DNA of 64,000 nt from Callaeas wilsoni (lineage: Eukaryota; Chordata; Aves; Passeriformes; Callaeidae): positions 62,001-126,000 of the forward strand of contig VWPU01018904.1 in NCBI GenBank assembly GCA_013398955.1. The letters run 5' to 3'. A program made the translations under genes and the position numbers. The notes under the pieces were generated by a model that was not told the origin of the DNA, ran no database searches, and worked only from the letters and a program-made list of their open reading frames with translations. This document shows positions 62,401 through 64,000 of this stretch, piece by piece. Within the stretch, counting starts at the first letter, position 1. Each line of letters starts with the position of its first letter.

Positions 62401-63397
62401 CAAATGGGAATCGAGAGAATCCATGAAAAAAAATAAATTCAATTAGTCTTTTCTGAAAGGTAAAGAAAGCACTGCTTTTCTCTGGCTTAGAGGAGGAGGA
62501 AGCTGCATTGTTAATGTGCTGCAAAGTGTGTAAACATCTCTGGTTTGTAAATGCTCTCTCTGGTTTGTAAATGCTGTTTCTTTCTTTAAAGCAAAACCTG
62601 AAAAATTCCCATATTTCTGAGTTTCTAGCCTCCTGACCAAGGTGTGTGACTTCTGCTCATCAATTTCCACTGCCAGCTGAATGATAGATACTTCCTACAT
62701 TTGGGAACATGCACCACCCACCACCAGCTAGACACCTAAGGAAGGAAATTGTTTAGTCTACGAAGTAGCTCCTCTATTTCCCTCTAATTGCAGCAACTCT
62801 ATGTTGGACAGATGGCCAGGTCTCTGCATCATATTAGGAAAGTTCTGCTTATTTGTCTGTGCACCAAACTTTATTACAGCACTTCCAGACACATTTATTT
62901 TAAGTTAACTTCAACCGCTCTTGTGCTGCATCAGAATAAGACACATCTTTACAGCAGCACCTCCTGCTTACTCGCCCTGTCTGTAAAAACCTTCCTGTTG
63001 CTCCTCAAGCAGCCTTTGCTTGATGTTTTACTCCCATCTAGTGCTTTTTGTTAAAACTGCTGGTGCTGTGTTTCTGTCATGGGACTAGTCTGAGCTGATC
63101 AAACATCACCTTATTTCTAACCTAGGTGTTCACCAAATTTCTTTCCATCTGGCTGTGAAAATCCACAGCTCTTTGATCCTCCCGGATGTAGTGCAGGTAC
63201 AGGAAGGAGGGAGATCCCTGCAGACTTCTGATTCTGTAAAATCTTTTGTGTCTTTCGTGTACAAGACACTTCTTTCATCATCATTTTCTTGTCAGAGGAA
63301 TCTTGACGCTTATGTTTGTTTGAAGCAGGTTTCTTAAATACGTTCTTGTTGATATTCATGGGAATGGGAAGGGTGCTATATGAAATATGAGTGGTGT
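59486..63397. other. Intergenic sequence left of the terminal CR1 fragment
   Basis: No gene recognised. Frames of about 130-150 codons occur on both strands at 60640-61565 and 61665-62120, in slightly GC-richer sequence. They overlap antisense frames of the same size and match no known protein. A 19-bp unit is duplicated at 62537-62575. Confidence 0.55.
62537..62575. repeat. 19-bp tandem duplication (period 20)
   Basis: TCTCTGGTTTGTAAATGCT occurs at 62537-62555 and again, identical, at 62557-62575. Confidence 0.9.
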
Positions 63398-63809
63398 GCT
63401 TCAGCGGTCCATATTGGGACCAGCATTGTTTAATATCTTCATTAGTGACATAGAGGGATCAAGTGCACCCTCAACTAATTTGCAGATCACACCAAGCTGA
63501 GTGGTGCAGTTGTCACACCTGAAGGATGGAATGGCATCCCGAGGGACCCTGACAGGCACAAGAAATGGGCCCATGGGAATCTCAGGAGGTCTAACAAGAC
63601 CAAGTGCAAGGTGCTGCACCTGGGTCAGGGCAACTCCCAGTATCAACACAGGCTGGGGATGAACAGAGTGAGAGCAGCTCTGCCCAGAAGGATTTGGGGC
63701 TGCTGGTGAATGAGAGGCTGGACATGACCCAGCAATGTGCACTCACAGCCCAGAAAGCCAAATGTGTCCTGGGCTGCATCCAAAGCAGCGTGGCCAGCGG
63801 GGCGAGGGA
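63398..63809 (+). mobile_element. CR1 LINE fragment, part of the ORF2 reverse-transcriptase region
   Basis: The stretch begins near GGGACCAGCATTGTTTAATA (the codons for a GPALFN-type motif) and continues with ACACCAAGCTGAGTGGTGCA, AAGTGCAAGGTGCTGCACCT, a GACATGACCCAGCAATGTGC block and CTGGGCTGCATCCAAAGCAG. These are signature segments of the C-terminal half of the CR1 ORF2 reverse transcriptase in birds. Small deletions (for example in the residues around the aspartate pair) break the frame, and the match ends abruptly near 63809 within GCGAGGGA. It is a dead fragment with neither the 5' part nor the 3' UTR. The last 87 codons of one frame (63604-63867) are the best-preserved piece. Confidence 0.9.
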
Positions 63810-64000
63810 TTTGACAAATATTCCATGTGCCTGCATCACCACGGACAGTGGGAGAGCCCCGGGCTGAATGGGGTGCTGGGCCCAGAGGAAGCTGGTCTCT
63901 CTGTCTGTGCATTCAGTGTGAAACTTATATAAATAAAAAGCCCTGAACTCTTCCAGGGAGTTAGCAGATGACCAAAGATGGGTCACCCTCTTCAGGTCAG
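63810..64000. other. Right edge, unassigned
   Basis: Sequence after the CR1 match stops. It includes ATAAATAAAAAG at about 63929. I see no recognisable gene or repeat. Confidence 0.5.

Noticed and set aside
1..64000. Search for tRNA, rRNA, CRISPR arrays, bacterial operons or phage-like systems
   Set aside because: None found. The window has typical vertebrate intron-exon and repeat structure.

Overview
The window is vertebrate nuclear DNA, almost certainly avian. It has long AT-rich introns with GT-AG boundaries, two CR1 LINE fragments of the type that dominates bird genomes, a solo endogenous-retrovirus LTR, and a glycosyltransferase gene that is nearly identical at the protein level to mammalian GALNT1. 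I cannot name the species.

Region 1 (1 to about 24,730, + strand) is the 3' two thirds of GALNT1, polypeptide N-acetylgalactosaminyltransferase 1. Nine coding exons (870-1036, 6863-7070, 8562-8732, 10195-10312, 11276-11456, 18868-19007, 20012-20110, 20862-20996, 23359-23505) join without a frameshift. They encode residues 105-559 of the usual 559-residue enzyme: the end of the stem, the complete GT-A catalytic domain with its DxH metal motif, and the complete ricin-type lectin domain. The first coding exons (cytoplasmic tail, membrane anchor, most of the stem) and the promoter lie upstream of the window. The 3' UTR runs to about 24,730, with a canonical AATAAA at 24709. The introns hold a CR1 3' end, short tandem repeats and a perfect 14-bp hairpin.

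Region 2 (about 24,730 to 64,000) has no gene I can identify. It is the gene-poor flank downstream of GALNT1. It holds a clean 447-bp solo LTR with a GATG target duplication (26594-27040), an old antisense CR1/L3-type LINE remnant (about 46,250-46,960) and a piece of CR1 reverse-transcriptase sequence at the right edge (63398-63809). It also holds palindromes and simple repeats.

Two places in region 2 look more organised than background and may be undescribed transcripts. One is a phase-compatible chain of three open segments with splice-like borders on the - strand (52259 down to 49189). The other is a possible terminal exon on the + strand (58886 to about 59,500) with a good acceptor, an open frame, a stop, AATAAA and a GT-rich stretch. 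Both are hypotheses. I found no tRNA, rRNA, CRISPR, prokaryotic or convincing new enzymatic system.
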